This document shows, one piece after another, positions 19,317-30,928 of a stretch of 64,000 nucleotides of DNA. The position numbers were made by a program, and so were the translations under genes. The DNA is taken from NCBI RefSeq assembly GCF_009649175.1, contig NZ_WJPO01000001.1, forward strand, positions 248,001 through 312,000. Reading direction: 5' to 3'. Below the pieces are notes generated by a model. It did no database searches, had not been told where the DNA came from, and was given only the letters and a program-made list of their open reading frames with translations. The DNA is from Rhodovulum strictum. Its GTDB lineage: Bacteria > Pseudomonadota > Alphaproteobacteria > Rhodobacterales > Rhodobacteraceae. How positions within the stretch are numbered: the first letter of the stretch is position 1; every line of letters starts with the position of its first letter.

Positions 19317-19326
19317 CGTGATCACA
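19317..19326. promoter_or_regulatory. Single CGTGATCACA operator before the GntR/FCD gene
   Basis: Nine of ten bases match the palindrome TGTGATCACA found in pairs before sucC and sdhC. It ends 8 bp before the regulator's ATG, over the expected ribosome-binding/promoter region, and suggests autoregulation. By reading, I found no other copy of GTGATCAC outside these three loci. Confidence 0.5.
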
Positions 19327-19334
19327 GTCGTTCC

Positions 19335-19985
19335 ATGCTGATCCAGACCCGGCCGGGCGAGACGGGCACCGCGGCCCATGACCGGCTCTACCGCACGCTC
19401 AGAACCCAGATCATGCACGGGGAACTGACCCCCGGGGCAGCGCTGACGCTGCGCGGGATCGGGCGGCAATTCGGCGTGTCGATGACGCCTGCGCGCGAGG
19501 CGGTGCGCCGGCTGGTGGCCGAGGGGGCGCTGACCCTGTCCTCCTCGGGCCGGGTCGCGACGCCGGAACTGTCGAACGAGCGGATCGAGGAACTGGCCGC
19601 CCTGCGCGCCCTGCTGGAGCCGGAACTGGCCAGCCGCGCCCTGCCGCGCGCGCATATGGCGCTGATCGAGCGGATGCAGAAGATCAATGCCGAGATCGGC
19701 GAGACGGTGGCGCGCGGCGATGCGGTGGGCTTCATCCGCACCAATCTGGAGTTTCACCGCGCGCTTTACCTGCGCGCGCAGGCGCCCGCGATGCTGGCCA
19801 TGGCCGAAACCGTCTGGCTGCAACTCGGCCCCACCATGCGCGCGCTTTACGGGCGGCTCGGCCGGACCGAACCGCCGCAGCACCACCGGATGATCCTGGC
19901 GGCGCTGCGGGCGGGGGATGAACCCGCGCTGCGGCTGGCGATCCGGACCGATGTGACCCAGGGGCTGCGGATGCTGGCCACCTGA
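19335..19985 (+). CDS. GntR-family regulator with FCD ligand domain
   Basis: 216 residues. Residues 15-80 are a winged helix (GIGRQFGVSMTPAREAVRRL is the recognition segment); residues about 85-210 form an all-helical FCD domain that typically binds a metal and a small carboxylate (the NLEFHRALY and PPQHHRMI histidines fit the metal site). Carboxylate sensing suits its place next to lpd and the suc operon. A near-perfect copy of the palindrome seen before sucC and sdhC overlaps its translation start, so I infer it is the cognate regulator; this is untested. Convergent with lpd, 7 bp apart. Confidence 0.88.
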   Translation: MLIQTRPGETGTAAHDRLYRTLRTQIMHGELTPGAALTLRGIGRQFGVSMTPAREAVRRLVAEGALTLSSSGRVATPELSNERIEELAALRALLEPELASRALPRAHMALIERMQKINAEIGETVARGDAVGFIRTNLEFHRALYLRAQAPAMLAMAETVWLQLGPTMRALYGRLGRTEPPQHHRMILAALRAGDEPALRLAIRTDVTQGLRMLAT

Positions 19986-19992
19986 TCGGGGG

Positions 19993-21381
19993 CTAGCTGT
20001 GGATCGCCCCGTCGCCGCAGGCCAGCGCCGCCTCGCGCACCGCCTCGGAACAGGTCGGATGGGCGTGGCAGGTGCGGGCGAGGTCTTCGGCAGAGGCGCC
20101 GAATTCCATCGCGACGCAGATCTCGTGGATCAGCTCGCCCGCATTTGGGCCCAGGATATGGGCGCCGAGGATGCGGTCGGTCTGGGCATCGGCGAGGATC
20201 TTGACAAAGCCATCCGCGGCGAACATCGCCTTGGCCCGGCCATTGCCCATGAACGAGAACTTGCCGACCTTGTAGGCCCGGCCTGATTCCTTCAGGCTGT
20301 CCTCGGTCGCGCCGACCGCCGCCACTTCGGGCGCGGTATAGATCACGCCGGGGATGACCGCGTAATTCACATGGCCTTTTTGGCCCGCAAGGATCTCGGC
20401 CACCGCCATTCCCTCGTCCTCGGCCTTGTGGGCGAGCATGGGGCCCTCGATCGCGTCGCCGATGGCGTAAAGGCCGGGGACCGATGTGCGATAGTGCGGA
20501 TCAGTGGCGATCTGGCCGTGTTGGGTCAGCGCCACGCCCAGCGCATCAAGGCCCAGACCCTGGGTGAAGGGTTTGCGCCCCGTGGCCACCAGAACGGTAT
20601 CGGCATCCACCTGATGTTCGCTGTCATCCTTGCGCAGCCGGTAGGTGACCCTGGCCTTGGTCCTGAGCGCCTCGGCAGACTGGACGGCAGCGCCGGTGAT
20701 GATCTCGAGCCCCTGTTTCTTGAGCAGGGACCGGAAGCTGCGGGCGATTTCGCTGTCGAGCCCGGGGGTGATCTGGTCGAGATATTCCAGCACCGTCACC
20801 TGCGCGCCGAGACGGGCATAGACGGAGCCCAGTTCCAGCCCGATCACGCCTGCGCCGATCACGACCAGTTTCTTCGGGATCTTCGGCAAGCTGAGCGCGC
20901 CGGTCGAGGAGACGATCAGCTTCTCGTCGATCTCGACTCCGGGAATGGTGGCGGGTTCGGAACCTGTTGCGATCACGATGTTTTTCGCCTTGTGGGTCTC
21001 GTCGCCGACGGTGACCAGCCCGGGCTCGGGGATCGTGGCCCAGCCCTTGATCCAGTCCACCTTGTTCTTCTTGAACAGGAATTCGATGCCCTTGGTGTTC
21101 TGGGCGATGACCTCGTCCTTGTAGGCGAGCATCTGTTGCCAGTCGACCTTGGGGGGGGCGCCCTTGAGCCCCATCTTCTCGAAATTATGTTGCGATTCAT
21201 GGAGTTGGTGGGAGGCATGCAGCAGCGCCTTGGAGGGGATGCAGCCGACATTCAGGCAGGTGCCGCCCAGCGTCTCGCGGCCCTCGACGCAGGCGGTTTT
21301 CAGGCCCAGTTGGGCGCAGCGGATGGCGCAGACATAGCCGCCGGGGCCGGCGCCGATGATGATCACGTCATAGCTTGCCAT
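19993..21381 (-). CDS. lpd: Dihydrolipoyl dehydrogenase (E3 of 2-oxoglutarate dehydrogenase)
   Basis: 462 residues, FAD flavoprotein that reoxidises dihydrolipoyl groups with NAD+. The FAD motif [12 protein letters not shown], the redox disulfide [13 protein letters not shown], the NAD motif [19 protein letters not shown] and the C-terminal catalytic HAHPTCSEA are all present. The start at 21381 has AAGGAGAG close upstream; a longer frame exists without support. It is the last gene of the minus-strand mdh-suc row; the dispersed repeat copy B and the MAPEG gene lie upstream, so it may also have its own promoter. Confidence 0.96.
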   Translation of the reverse strand: MASYDVIIIGAGPGGYVCAIRCAQLGLKTACVEGRETLGGTCLNVGCIPSKALLHASHQLHESQHNFEKMGLKGAPPKVDWQQMLAYKDEVIAQNTKGIEFLFKKNKVDWIKGWATIPEPGLVTVGDETHKAKNIVIATGSEPATIPGVEIDEKLIVSSTGALSLPKIPKKLVVIGAGVIGLELGSVYARLGAQVTVLEYLDQITPGLDSEIARSFRSLLKKQGLEIITGAAVQSAEALRTKARVTYRLRKDDSEHQVDADTVLVATGRKPFTQGLGLDALGVALTQHGQIATDPHYRTSVPGLYAIGDAIEGPMLAHKAEDEGMAVAEILAGQKGHVNYAVIPGVIYTAPEVAAVGATEDSLKESGRAYKVGKFSFMGNGRAKAMFAADGFVKILADAQTDRILGAHILGPNAGELIHEICVAMEFGASAEDLARTCHAHPTCSEAVREAALACGDGAIHS

Positions 21382-21483
21382 TGGGCTCTCCTTTGCCGGA
21401 TCTGGCGATATGAATTCCGTATGATGCCCATATGAGATCCACATGAGCTTTTCGGGCCGGGGCAGGGGGGCTGTCTGCACCCC

Positions 21484-21533
21484 GCCGCGGCGCTGCCGCG
21501 GCCCCCCCCGAGGATATTTCCGGCCAGAAGAAG
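21484..21533 (-). repeat. Dispersed intergenic element, copy B (box plus hairpin)
   Basis: On the minus strand the box CTTCTTCTGGCC, GGA, AATATCC, TCGG (21508-21533) begins 1 nt after the MAPEG stop codon and is followed by a perfect 8-bp hairpin GCCGCGGC-AGC-GCCGCGGC (21484-21502). Same arrangement as copies A and C but with a different stem sequence. Confidence 0.8.
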
Positions 21534-21534
21534 A

Positions 21535-21930
21535 TCACAGCAGGGCTGCGAGCGTCATCAGGAGCGTGGCGAAGAACCCCACGGCCCAGAGGATCGACCG
21601 GCCGGGCACCCAGCCGCGGACATAGGCCGGGACATAGAGGATGCGGGCGCCGAGATAGGTGAAGGCGCAGATGGCGGTGAAGAGCGAGGACTGGCCCGAG
21701 AGGGTGACCAGCGCGGTGGCGGCGGTGAAGAGGATCAGCGCCTCGAAATGGTTGTTCAGCGCGCGTTGTAGCCGCGCGGTGCGCGGCGAGAGCGGCCGTT
21801 CGGGCGGCGTGTCGCGCGTGCCCGCGGTGTAGTTGGCGCCCAGTTCCATATTGGCGGGGATGGCCAGCAGGACAAGCTGGACCGCCTGGAGCAGGATGGC
21901 GAGGGCGAGGGCGGTGAGTTCGGGGGTCAT
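21535..21930 (-). CDS. MAPEG-family membrane protein
   Basis: 131 residues with four predicted membrane helices and the MAPEG pattern RALNNHFEALILFTAA followed by FTYLGARILYVPAYVRG. MAPEG relatives include glutathione transferases and eicosanoid enzymes, but bacterial members of this type are of unknown function. It lies inside the suc row between the AT-rich ORF and lpd, bounded by a palindromic repeat upstream and the box-hairpin element downstream, which suggests it is a later insertion into an ancestral sucB-lpd order (inference). Confidence 0.85.
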   Translation of the reverse strand: MTPELTALALAILLQAVQLVLLAIPANMELGANYTAGTRDTPPERPLSPRTARLQRALNNHFEALILFTAATALVTLSGQSSLFTAICAFTYLGARILYVPAYVRGWVPGRSILWAVGFFATLLMTLAALL

Positions 21931-21938
21931 TCCGTCGC

Positions 21939-22004
21939 GTCCCGGGCTTGACCCGGGACCTCCTGGTTCGGGGTGCGGGCGAGGCCCCGGATCAGGTCCG
22001 GGGC
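21939..22004. repeat. Two adjacent palindromes of the alphaproteobacterial REP-like type
   Basis: GTCCCGGG-CTTGA-CCCGGGAC (21939-21959) and GCCCCGGA-TCAGG-TCCGGGGC (21984-22004) are perfect 8-bp stems with 5-nt loops, spaced 24 bp apart. Similar paired palindromes are common between genes in alphaproteobacteria. They lie between the AT-rich ORF and the MAPEG gene. Confidence 0.75.
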
Positions 22005-22042
22005 GGGGTGAGACAAGTTAACAAAGGCGCTCGGCTTAACGG

Positions 22043-22447
22043 TCATCTTGCTTGAACGCCGTCCAGGACTGTCCAAACCCCAAATGAAAACGCTGCCAGA
22101 GAAATGGTTGCTAGACCAACGTAAGCTGGCACAACGAACCAGTCGGCAAGAGCGGATTTCCCAGTGTAGGGATTTGCAGTCAAAGCAACCAAGTAAGCAA
22201 CCGCGATATCCGCGAACGCAGATATTATGCCCGCAAGAAAGCAAAGCATGGAAAACTTGATTGCACTCAAGGGAACGGAGAATGCTGTCTGCGCTGTGGC
22301 ATTACCCAGGAAGGTTAGAAGAACAACGAAGGCGCCACTATTCAAAGTAATTAGCGCTTTGAGCGCAAAAATACCTATTTCACGCACAACCTGAATAGAC
22401 GCGCGGTACCATTCCGCTCGGACTTTTTCCTCTGTAATTTCTTCCAT
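22043..22447 (-). CDS. Small four-helix membrane protein, AT-rich, function unknown
   Basis: 134 residues. A charged N-terminus ([20 protein letters not shown]) precedes four likely membrane helices (about residues 25-45, 50-65, 70-90 and 105-125), with LITLNSGAFVVLLTFLGN in the first. I do not recognise the family. The DNA is visibly AT-rich against its neighbours, with AAA, TTT and ATT codons otherwise rare here, which indicates transfer. Its ATG shares one base with the sucB stop codon (TGATG); a GTG one codon earlier is also possible. It is therefore placed to be expressed by coupling to sucB. Confidence 0.75.
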   Translation of the reverse strand: MEEITEEKVRAEWYRASIQVVREIGIFALKALITLNSGAFVVLLTFLGNATAQTAFSVPLSAIKFSMLCFLAGIISAFADIAVAYLVALTANPYTGKSALADWFVVPAYVGLATISLAAFSFGVWTVLDGVQAR

Positions 22448-23955
22448 CACAAATCCATCAACAGCCTTCTCGGATCCTCCAGAGCCTCCTTCACGCGGAC
22501 GAGGAAGGTCACCGCCCCCTTGCCGTCGACGATGCGGTGGTCGTAGCTGAGCGCGAGGTACATCATCGGGCGGATGACGATCTGGCCGGCGACGACCACG
22601 GGGCGGTCCTGGATCTTGTGCATCCCCAGGATGCCCGATTGCGGCGGGTTGAGGATGGGCGAGGACATCAGCGAGCCGTAGACGCCGCCATTCGAGATGG
22701 TGAAGGTGCCGCCCTGCATCTCGGCCATGGACAGCTTGCCGTCGCGGGCGCGGATGCCGAGTTCGGCGATGCGTTTCTCGATCTCGGCGAAGCCCATGGC
22801 GTGGGCATTGCGCAGCACCGGCACGACGAGGCCCGAGGGCGTGCCGACGGCGATGCCCATATGGACGAATTGCTTGTAGACGATGTCGGTGCCGTCGATC
22901 TCGGCATTGACCTCGGGCACTTCGGCGAGCGCGTGGCAGCAGGCCTTGGTGAAGAAGGACATGAAGCCGAGTTTGACGCCGTGCTTCTTTTCGAACAGAT
23001 CCTTGTATTCCTTGCGCAGCGCCATGACGCCGGACATGTCGATCTCGTTATAGGTGGTCAGCATCGCCGCGCTGTTCTGCGCGTCCTTGAGCCGGCGCGC
23101 GATGGTCTGGCGCAGGCGGGTCATGCGCACCCGTTCCTCGCGCGCGGCATCCTCGGCGGGGATGGGGGCGCGGGCGGCGTCGGGGGCGGGTCTGGGCGGT
23201 TCGGCGGGTCTGGGGGCGGGTTTCGGGGCCTCGGCGGCGCGCATGACATCCTCTTTCATGATGCGGCCGTCGCGGCCGGAGCCGGTCACGGCATCGGGGG
23301 AGAGGCCCTTTTCGGCCATCAGTTTCTTCGCCGAGGGGGCGTGTTCGATATCCTTGCCGGTGGTCGGGGCGGGCGCTTCGGCGGGTTCGGGGGCGGGTTT
23401 GGGCGCGGGGGATGCGGCGGCGCCTTCGCCCGCGATCAGGGTGGCCAGTCGGGCGCCCGCGGCAACGGTGGCGCCTTCGGCGGCGAGGATCGCGCCCAGG
23501 GTTCCGGCGGCAGGCGCCGGCACCTCGACCGAGACCTTGTCGGTTTCCAGTTCGCACAGGATCTCGTCCCGCTCGACATGGTCGCCCGGGGCCTTGAACC
23601 AGGTCGAGACGGTCGCCTCGGCCACGCTTTCGCCGAGCGTGGGGACCATGACGGCGATTTCCTGCGCGGCGGGCGCGGGGGCGGAGGCAGCGGCGGGGCT
23701 GCGGGCGGCCTTGGCAGCGGCCTCGACGATGGTGGCGAGAAGGGCATCGACCGAGACGGTCTCGCCCTCCGGCGCCACGATCTCGCCGAGCGTTCCGGCG
23801 GTGGGCGCGGGCACCTCGACCGTTACCTTGTCGGTTTCCAGTTCGCACAGCATCTCGTCAGCGGCGACGGCATCGCCGGGTTTCTTGAACCAGGTGGCGA
23901 CGGTGGCTTCGGTGACGCTTTCGCCCAGGGTGGGCACACGGACTTCTGTGGACAT
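22447..23955 (-). CDS. sucB: Dihydrolipoyl succinyltransferase (E2 of 2-oxoglutarate dehydrogenase), two lipoyl domains
   Basis: 502 residues, core of the complex that turns 2-oxoglutarate into succinyl-CoA. Two successive lipoyl domains are visible, each with the ELETDKV turn (lipoyl-lysines Lys43 and Lys140), joined by Ala/Pro-rich linkers; then an E3-binding domain ([20 protein letters not shown]) and the catalytic domain ending in [13 protein letters not shown]. Enteric SucB has a single lipoyl domain. The start at 23955 lies 4 bp after the sucA stop. The downstream AT-rich ORF begins on its stop codon. Confidence 0.96.
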   Translation of the reverse strand: MSTEVRVPTLGESVTEATVATWFKKPGDAVAADEMLCELETDKVTVEVPAPTAGTLGEIVAPEGETVSVDALLATIVEAAAKAARSPAAASAPAPAAQEIAVMVPTLGESVAEATVSTWFKAPGDHVERDEILCELETDKVSVEVPAPAAGTLGAILAAEGATVAAGARLATLIAGEGAAASPAPKPAPEPAEAPAPTTGKDIEHAPSAKKLMAEKGLSPDAVTGSGRDGRIMKEDVMRAAEAPKPAPRPAEPPRPAPDAARAPIPAEDAAREERVRMTRLRQTIARRLKDAQNSAAMLTTYNEIDMSGVMALRKEYKDLFEKKHGVKLGFMSFFTKACCHALAEVPEVNAEIDGTDIVYKQFVHMGIAVGTPSGLVVPVLRNAHAMGFAEIEKRIAELGIRARDGKLSMAEMQGGTFTISNGGVYGSLMSSPILNPPQSGILGMHKIQDRPVVVAGQIVIRPMMYLALSYDHRIVDGKGAVTFLVRVKEALEDPRRLLMDL

Positions 23956-23959
23956 GGGA

Positions 23960-26929
23960 TCACCCTTCGATGGTGAGCGCGTCGTTGACGAGCGCGGCTT
24001 GCTGGGCCTTGTGCTGGCTGGCGAGCCCGGTGGCGGGCGAGGCGGCGGCGGGGCGGCCCGCATAGCGCGGGCGGTGGTGCTTCGCGTCGATGCGCGTCAG
24101 CACCCATTCGAGATTGGGCTCGATGAAGGTCCAGGCGCCCTGGTTCTTGGGCTCTTCCTGGCACCAGACGATTTCGGCGTCGTGGAAGCGTTCCAGTTCC
24201 TTGACCAGGCTGAGCGCGGGGAAGGGATAGAACTGTTCGAGCCGCAGGAGATAGACATCGTCCAGTCCGCGGGCGTCGCGTTCTTCCAGCAGGTCATAAT
24301 AGACCTTTCCCGAGCAGATCACGACGCGGCGGATTTCGGAATCGGGTTTCAGCTTGACCTGCGCATTGCCATGTTCGGCGTCGTCCCAGAGCACGCGGTG
24401 GAAGGAAGATCCGGTCAGGAATTCGCTGGCTTCGGACACTGCAAGCCGATGGCGCAACAGCGATTTCGGCGTCATCAGGATCAGCGGCTTGCGGAAGCTG
24501 CGGTGAAGCTGCCGGCGCAGGATGTGGAAGTAATTGGCGGGCGTCGAGCAATTGGCGACGATCCAGTTATCCTCGGCCGAGAGTTGCAGGAAGCGTTCCA
24601 GACGGGCGGAACTGTGTTCCGGGCCCTGCCCCTCAAACCCGTGGGGCAGCAGGACGACAAGGCCCGACATGCGCAGCCATTTGCGTTCGCCGGAACTGAT
24701 GAACTGGTCGAACATGATCTGCGCGCCATTGGCGAAATCGCCGAATTGCGCCTCCCACATCACCAGCGCATTGGGTTCGGCCAGCGAATAGCCGTATTCG
24801 AAGCCCAGAACCGCATATTCCGACAGCATCGAGTCGATGACGTCGTATTTCGCCTGGCCCTTGCGGATATGGTTCAGCGGGAAATACCGTTCCTCGGTGT
24901 TCTGGTCGATCAGCGCGGAATGGCGTTGCGAGAACGTGCCGCGGATCGAATCCTGGCCTGCCAGACGCACGGGGTAACCTTCGGTCAGCAGGCTGCCGAA
25001 GGCCAGCGCCTCGGCCGTGGCCCAGTCAAAGCCCTTGCCAGAATTGAACATTTCGCGCTTTGCGTCAAGCAGCCGACCCACCGTCTTGTGCAGGTCGAAG
25101 CCCTGCGGCACCAGCGTCAGCGCCTGGCCGATTTCCTGCATCGTCTCTTCCGAGATCGCGGTTTCGCCGCGCTGGTATTCGTCGCCGCCGCCGCGCTTGA
25201 TATGCGACCAGCGGCCATCCAGCCAGTCTGCCTTGTTCGGCTTGTAGTCCCTGCCGGCGTCGAATTCCTCGTTCAGATGCGACTGGAACGCGGCCTTCAT
25301 GTCCTCGATCTCGCCTTCGGGGATCAGCCCGTCGGCGACCAGACGTTCGGTATAGAGTTGCAGCGTCGATTTGTGCTTCTTGATCTTCTGATACATCAGG
25401 GGATTGGTGAACATCGGTTCATCCCCCTCGTTATGGCCGAAGCGGCGATAGCAGAACATGTCGATGACCACGTCCTTGCTGAATTTCTGGCGGAATTCGG
25501 TGGCCACCTTGGCGGCATGGACCACCGCCTCGGGATCGTCGCCATTGACGTGGAAGATCGGCGCCTCGACCATCAGCGCGATATCGGTGGGATAGGGCGA
25601 GGAGCGGCTGAAATGCGGCGCGGTGGTGAAGCCGATCTGGTTGTTCACCACGATATGGATCGTCCCGCCGGTGCGGTGGCCCACCAGCCCCGACATGCCG
25701 AAACATTCGGCCACGACGCCCTGACCGGCAAAGGCCGCATCGCCATGCAGCAGCAGCGGCAGCACGGTCTTGCGCTCGCGGTCACCCGCCTGTTCCTGCT
25801 TGGCGCGCGTCTTGCCCAGCACCACGGGGTTCACCGCCTCCAGGTGGCTGGGATTGGCGGTCAGCGACAGGTGGACGATATTGCCGTCGAATTCGCGGTC
25901 CGAGCTGGCGCCGAGGTGGTATTTCACATCGCCCGAACCGTCGACATCCTCGGGTTTGAAGCTGCCGCCCTGGAATTCGTGAAAGATCGCGCGATAGGGC
26001 TTGCCCATCACATTGGCCAGCACGCTGAGCCGCCCCCGGTGCGGCATGCCGATGGCGATTTCCTTGACCCCCAGCGCACCGCCGCGCTTGATGATCTGTT
26101 CCATCGCCGGGATCAGCGCCTCGCCGCCGTCAAGGCCGAACCGCTTGGTGCCCATGTACTTGACATGCAGGAACTTCTCGAAGCCCTCGGCCTCGACCAG
26201 CTTGTTCAGGATCGCGCGGCGGCCTTCGCGGGTGAACTTGATTTCCTTGCCGTACCCCTCGATCCGTTCCTTCAGCCAGGCGGATTGCTCGGGGTCGGAA
26301 ATATGCATGTATTGCAGCGCGAAGGTGCCGCAATAGGTGCGCTGCACGATGGCCAGGATCTCGCGGATCGAGGCGACCTGAAGCCCCAGCACGTTGTCGA
26401 TGAACACCGGCCGGTCCATGTCGGCATCGGTAAAGCCGTAGGAACCGGGGTCAAGCTCGGGATGGGGGGTGTCGTTGCGCAGCCCCAGCGGATCAAGATC
26501 GGCAACCAGATGGCCGCGGATGCGGTAGGCGCGGATCAGCATCAGCGCGCGGATCGAGTCGAGCACCGCGCGTTTCACCTCGTCATCGGTGACCTTGACG
26601 CCCTGTGCCTCGGCCTTCTCGCGGATCTTCACCTCGGCGGCGCGGGCCTCGCTGACCGGGGGCAGGCCGGGCCATTGGCCATCCAGCGCCGCCGTCAGGT
26701 CGTCATTGGGCGCGGGCGGCCAGTCGCGGCGCGCCCAGCTTGGCCCTGCCGCCTCGCGCTTGACCGAAACCTCGTCATCGCCGAGATCGGCGAAGAAGCG
26801 GCGCCATTGCTCGTCGACATTGTCGGGGTCATTGGCGTAGCGGGCGTAAAGCTGTTCCACATACTCGGCATTGTGCCCTTGCAGGAAGGACGAGGCGTGG
26901 AAGGTGGAATTGGGGCTCTGCTCGGTCAT
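23960..26929 (-). CDS. sucA: 2-oxoglutarate dehydrogenase E1
   Basis: 989 residues, thiamine-diphosphate enzyme that decarboxylates 2-oxoglutarate and succinylates the E2 lipoyl groups. The N-terminal E2-binding segment reads [38 protein letters not shown] and the ThDP region [18 protein letters not shown] are diagnostic. The N-terminal [18 protein letters not shown] matches other alphaproteobacterial SucA proteins. Full length, no defect seen. Order sucC-sucD-sucA-sucB is the usual one here; a 74-bp gap separates it from sucD. Confidence 0.97.
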   Translation of the reverse strand: MTEQSPNSTFHASSFLQGHNAEYVEQLYARYANDPDNVDEQWRRFFADLGDDEVSVKREAAGPSWARRDWPPAPNDDLTAALDGQWPGLPPVSEARAAEVKIREKAEAQGVKVTDDEVKRAVLDSIRALMLIRAYRIRGHLVADLDPLGLRNDTPHPELDPGSYGFTDADMDRPVFIDNVLGLQVASIREILAIVQRTYCGTFALQYMHISDPEQSAWLKERIEGYGKEIKFTREGRRAILNKLVEAEGFEKFLHVKYMGTKRFGLDGGEALIPAMEQIIKRGGALGVKEIAIGMPHRGRLSVLANVMGKPYRAIFHEFQGGSFKPEDVDGSGDVKYHLGASSDREFDGNIVHLSLTANPSHLEAVNPVVLGKTRAKQEQAGDRERKTVLPLLLHGDAAFAGQGVVAECFGMSGLVGHRTGGTIHIVVNNQIGFTTAPHFSRSSPYPTDIALMVEAPIFHVNGDDPEAVVHAAKVATEFRQKFSKDVVIDMFCYRRFGHNEGDEPMFTNPLMYQKIKKHKSTLQLYTERLVADGLIPEGEIEDMKAAFQSHLNEEFDAGRDYKPNKADWLDGRWSHIKRGGGDEYQRGETAISEETMQEIGQALTLVPQGFDLHKTVGRLLDAKREMFNSGKGFDWATAEALAFGSLLTEGYPVRLAGQDSIRGTFSQRHSALIDQNTEERYFPLNHIRKGQAKYDVIDSMLSEYAVLGFEYGYSLAEPNALVMWEAQFGDFANGAQIMFDQFISSGERKWLRMSGLVVLLPHGFEGQGPEHSSARLERFLQLSAEDNWIVANCSTPANYFHILRRQLHRSFRKPLILMTPKSLLRHRLAVSEASEFLTGSSFHRVLWDDAEHGNAQVKLKPDSEIRRVVICSGKVYYDLLEERDARGLDDVYLLRLEQFYPFPALSLVKELERFHDAEIVWCQEEPKNQGAWTFIEPNLEWVLTRIDAKHHRPRYAGRPAAASPATGLASQHKAQQAALVNDALTIEG

Positions 26930-27003
26930 GGGATCCTCCCTCGGGGGTCGTGCGCTGTCCGGCCTGGGGGTTCCCGCCCCGCGGCCGGACGCAGGTCTTC
27001 AGC

Positions 27004-27888
27004 TCATGCCTTCATCGCGGCCAGCACCGCCTCGCCCAGGCGGGCGGGGCTGTCGGCCACGACGACACCAGCGGCTTTCATCGCGTCGATCTTGTCCTCG
27101 GCGCCGCCCTTGCCGCCCGCGACGATGGCACCCGCATGGCCCATCCGCCTGCCCGGAGGCGCGGTGCGGCCCGCGATGAAGCCCGCGACGGGTTTCCTGC
27201 GGCCCTTCTTGGCTTCGTCCCGCAGGAACTGGGCGGCTTCCTCCTCGGCCGAGCCGCCGATCTCGCCGATCATGATGATCGCCTCGGTCTCGTCATCGGC
27301 CAGGAACCATTCCAGCACGTCGATATGCTCGGTCCCCTTGATCGGGTCGCCGCCGATGCCGACGCAGGTGGATTGGCCGAGCCCGACATCGGTGGTCTGC
27401 TTGACCGCCTCGTAGGTCAGCGTGCCCGAGCGGGAGACCACGCCCACCTTGCCGCGGCGGTGGATATGGCCGGGCATGATGCCGATCTTGCAGGCGCCGG
27501 GGGTGATGACGCCGGGGCAGTTCGGCCCGATCAGGATCGAGTCCGAGCCCGCCAGCGCGCGCTTGACCGTCATCATGTCGAGCACCGGGATGCCTTCGGT
27601 GATGCAGACGATCAGCGGAATCTTCGCGTCGATGGCCTCCAGGATCGAATCCGCGGCAAAGGGCGGGGGCACATAGATCACCGTGGCATTTGCACCGGTC
27701 TTGGCCACCGCCTCGTGGCAGGAATCGAAGACCGGCAGGTCGAGATGCTTCTGGCCCCCTTTGCCCGGCGTCACGCCGCCGACCATGCGGGTTCCGTAGG
27801 CGATGGCCTGTTCGGAGTGGAAGGTGCCCTGCGATCCGGTGAAGCCCTGGCAGATCACCTTGGTGTTTTCGTCAACGAGAACGGCCAT
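27004..27888 (-). CDS. sucD: Succinyl-CoA synthetase, alpha subunit
   Basis: 294 residues. The alpha subunit binds CoA and carries the phosphorylated histidine, here in [10 protein letters not shown] near residue 249. CoA-binding segments [15 protein letters not shown] and [11 protein letters not shown] are intact. It forms the ADP/GDP-dependent enzyme with SucC, whose stop codon lies 5 bp away, and yields succinate for the Sdh complex encoded 5-10 kb further on. Confidence 0.97.
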   Translation of the reverse strand: MAVLVDENTKVICQGFTGSQGTFHSEQAIAYGTRMVGGVTPGKGGQKHLDLPVFDSCHEAVAKTGANATVIYVPPPFAADSILEAIDAKIPLIVCITEGIPVLDMMTVKRALAGSDSILIGPNCPGVITPGACKIGIMPGHIHRRGKVGVVSRSGTLTYEAVKQTTDVGLGQSTCVGIGGDPIKGTEHIDVLEWFLADDETEAIIMIGEIGGSAEEEAAQFLRDEAKKGRRKPVAGFIAGRTAPPGRRMGHAGAIVAGGKGGAEDKIDAMKAAGVVVADSPARLGEAVLAAMKA

Positions 27889-27893
27889 TCGCC

Positions 27894-29087
27894 TTACCCC
27901 TTCACCGCTTTGACAATCTTTTCCGCCGCATCCGACAGGTCGTCCGCCGCGATCACGTCGAGGCCGGAGGTGTTGAGGATGTCCTTGCCCTTCTCGACAT
28001 TGGTGCCTTCGAGGCGGACCACCAGCGGCACTTTCAGGCCGACCTCGCGGACGGCTTCGACCACGCCTTCGGCGATCACGTCGCAGCGCATGATGCCGCC
28101 GAAGATGTTCACCAGGATCCCCTTCACGTTCGGGTCCGAGGTGATGATCTTGAACGCTTCGGTCACCTTCTCGCGGGTGGCGCCGCCGCCCACGTCGAGG
28201 AAGTTGGCCGGTTCCGCACCGTAAAGCTTGATGATGTCCATGGTCGCCATGGCCAGGCCCGCGCCGTTGACCATGCAGCCGATCTCGCCATCGAGCGCGA
28301 TGTAGTTCAGGTCGTGCTTGGAGGCGGCAAGTTCCTTGGGGTCTTCCTCGGTCTCGTCGCGCAGGGCGAGGATGTCGTCATGGCGGTACAGCGCGTTCGA
28401 GTCGAAGCCCATCTTGGCGTCGAGGCATTTCAGATCGCCCTCGTCGCTGACGATCAGCGGGTTGATCTCGATCATCTCGCAATCCTTGTCGAGGAACAGC
28501 TTGTAAAGCTGGCCCAGAAGGGTCGAGCATTGCTTGATCTGCTTGCCTTCGAGCCCGAGGGAAAAGGCGACGCGGCGGCCGTGCCAGGGCTGGTAGCCGG
28601 TCACGGGGTCGATGGTGAAGGACAGGATGCGCTCGGGCGTCTTTGCCGCCACTTCCTCGATGTCCATGCCGCCCTCGGTCGAGCAGACAACGGCGATGCG
28701 GCTCGACTGCCGGTCGACCAGCAGCGCAAGGTAAAGCTCGCGCGCGATTTCCGAGCCGTCCTCGAAATAGACGCGGCCGACCTGCTTGCCGACCGGGCCG
28801 GTCTGGTGGGTGACAAGCGTGCGGCCCAGCATCTTGCGCGCTTCCTCGGCGGCCTCGCCGACCGAGCGGGCCAGACGCACGCCGCCCTTCTCGCCCGCCT
28901 CGGACTCGATGAAGCGGCCCTTGCCGCGGCCGCCGGCGTGGATCTGCGCCTTGACCACCCAGAGCGGGCCGTCAAGTTCGCCCGCGATGGTCTTGGCCTC
29001 TTCGGCGCGGGTGACCACATGGCCTTTCGACACCGGTACGCCATAGCTGCGCAGAAGGGCCTTGGCCTGGTATTCGTGGATGTTCAT
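27894..29087 (-). CDS. sucC: Succinyl-CoA synthetase, beta subunit
   Basis: 397 residues. An ATP-grasp domain at the N-terminus ([31 protein letters not shown]) sets nucleotide binding, and the C-terminal [20 protein letters not shown] region contacts SucD. The start is ATG 29087, with a GTG one codon upstream as the alternative. The 157-bp gap to mdh holds a perfect 14-bp inverted repeat made of two TGTGATCACA palindromes, so sucCDAB probably has its own regulated promoter in addition to read-through from mdh. Confidence 0.97.
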   Translation of the reverse strand: MNIHEYQAKALLRSYGVPVSKGHVVTRAEEAKTIAGELDGPLWVVKAQIHAGGRGKGRFIESEAGEKGGVRLARSVGEAAEEARKMLGRTLVTHQTGPVGKQVGRVYFEDGSEIARELYLALLVDRQSSRIAVVCSTEGGMDIEEVAAKTPERILSFTIDPVTGYQPWHGRRVAFSLGLEGKQIKQCSTLLGQLYKLFLDKDCEMIEINPLIVSDEGDLKCLDAKMGFDSNALYRHDDILALRDETEEDPKELAASKHDLNYIALDGEIGCMVNGAGLAMATMDIIKLYGAEPANFLDVGGGATREKVTEAFKIITSDPNVKGILVNIFGGIMRCDVIAEGVVEAVREVGLKVPLVVRLEGTNVEKGKDILNTSGLDVIAADDLSDAAEKIVKAVKG

Positions 29088-29190
29088 CACGCTGTCCCAT
29101 GCTGATGCGTTTTGTCGCCTCTAAGCATGGAACGGGTCGTCGCGAAACGGTTTTCGGTCGGGGGCGGCGGGATTTCGCGAAGTTTTCGGT

Positions 29191-29227
29191 GTTTGTGATC
29201 ACACCTTGGAAAAGTGTGATCACAAAC
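29191..29227. promoter_or_regulatory. Paired TGTGATCACA operators upstream of sucC
   Basis: Two exact copies of the palindrome TGTGATCACA (29194-29203 and 29215-29224) have centres 21 bp apart, two helical turns. With flanks they form a perfect 14-bp inverted repeat (29191-29204 / 29214-29227). The pair lies 107-137 bp before the sucC ATG. The same pair with the same 21-bp spacing precedes sdhC. A terminator is less likely because the arms are AT-rich and no U-tract follows. Confidence 0.75.
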
Positions 29228-29244
29228 TGTTTTTCGTCCGGCCG

Positions 29245-30740
<1,496 letters not shown>

Positions 30741-30928
30741 GGGCAAGGCTCCGTTCGGGATGGCTGTCGGCGCCGAACCTGCCGGGGAAAGCGCAACAAA
30801 GCCTGAGGGCAGCGCGCGCTGCTCTGCATCGCAGCGCAAGATTTTTCTGCGGCGCGGCGAAATGGGGGTTGCGGAATATGTCCCCGTTATGGTGATTGGC
30901 GCAACAAAATGACCCGAGGGGAGAATCA

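Noticed and set aside
23054-27415. A 1453-codon open frame on the plus strand opposite sucB, sucA and sucD
   Set aside because: It is the antisense shadow of well-supported genes in GC-rich DNA: no recognisable domain, biased low-complexity composition, and no ribosome-binding site.
29191-29227. Reading the mdh-sucC inverted repeat as the mdh terminator
   Set aside because: The arms are AT-rich with an internal palindrome, no U-tract follows, and the same motif pair recurs before sdhC where no terminator is needed in that form.
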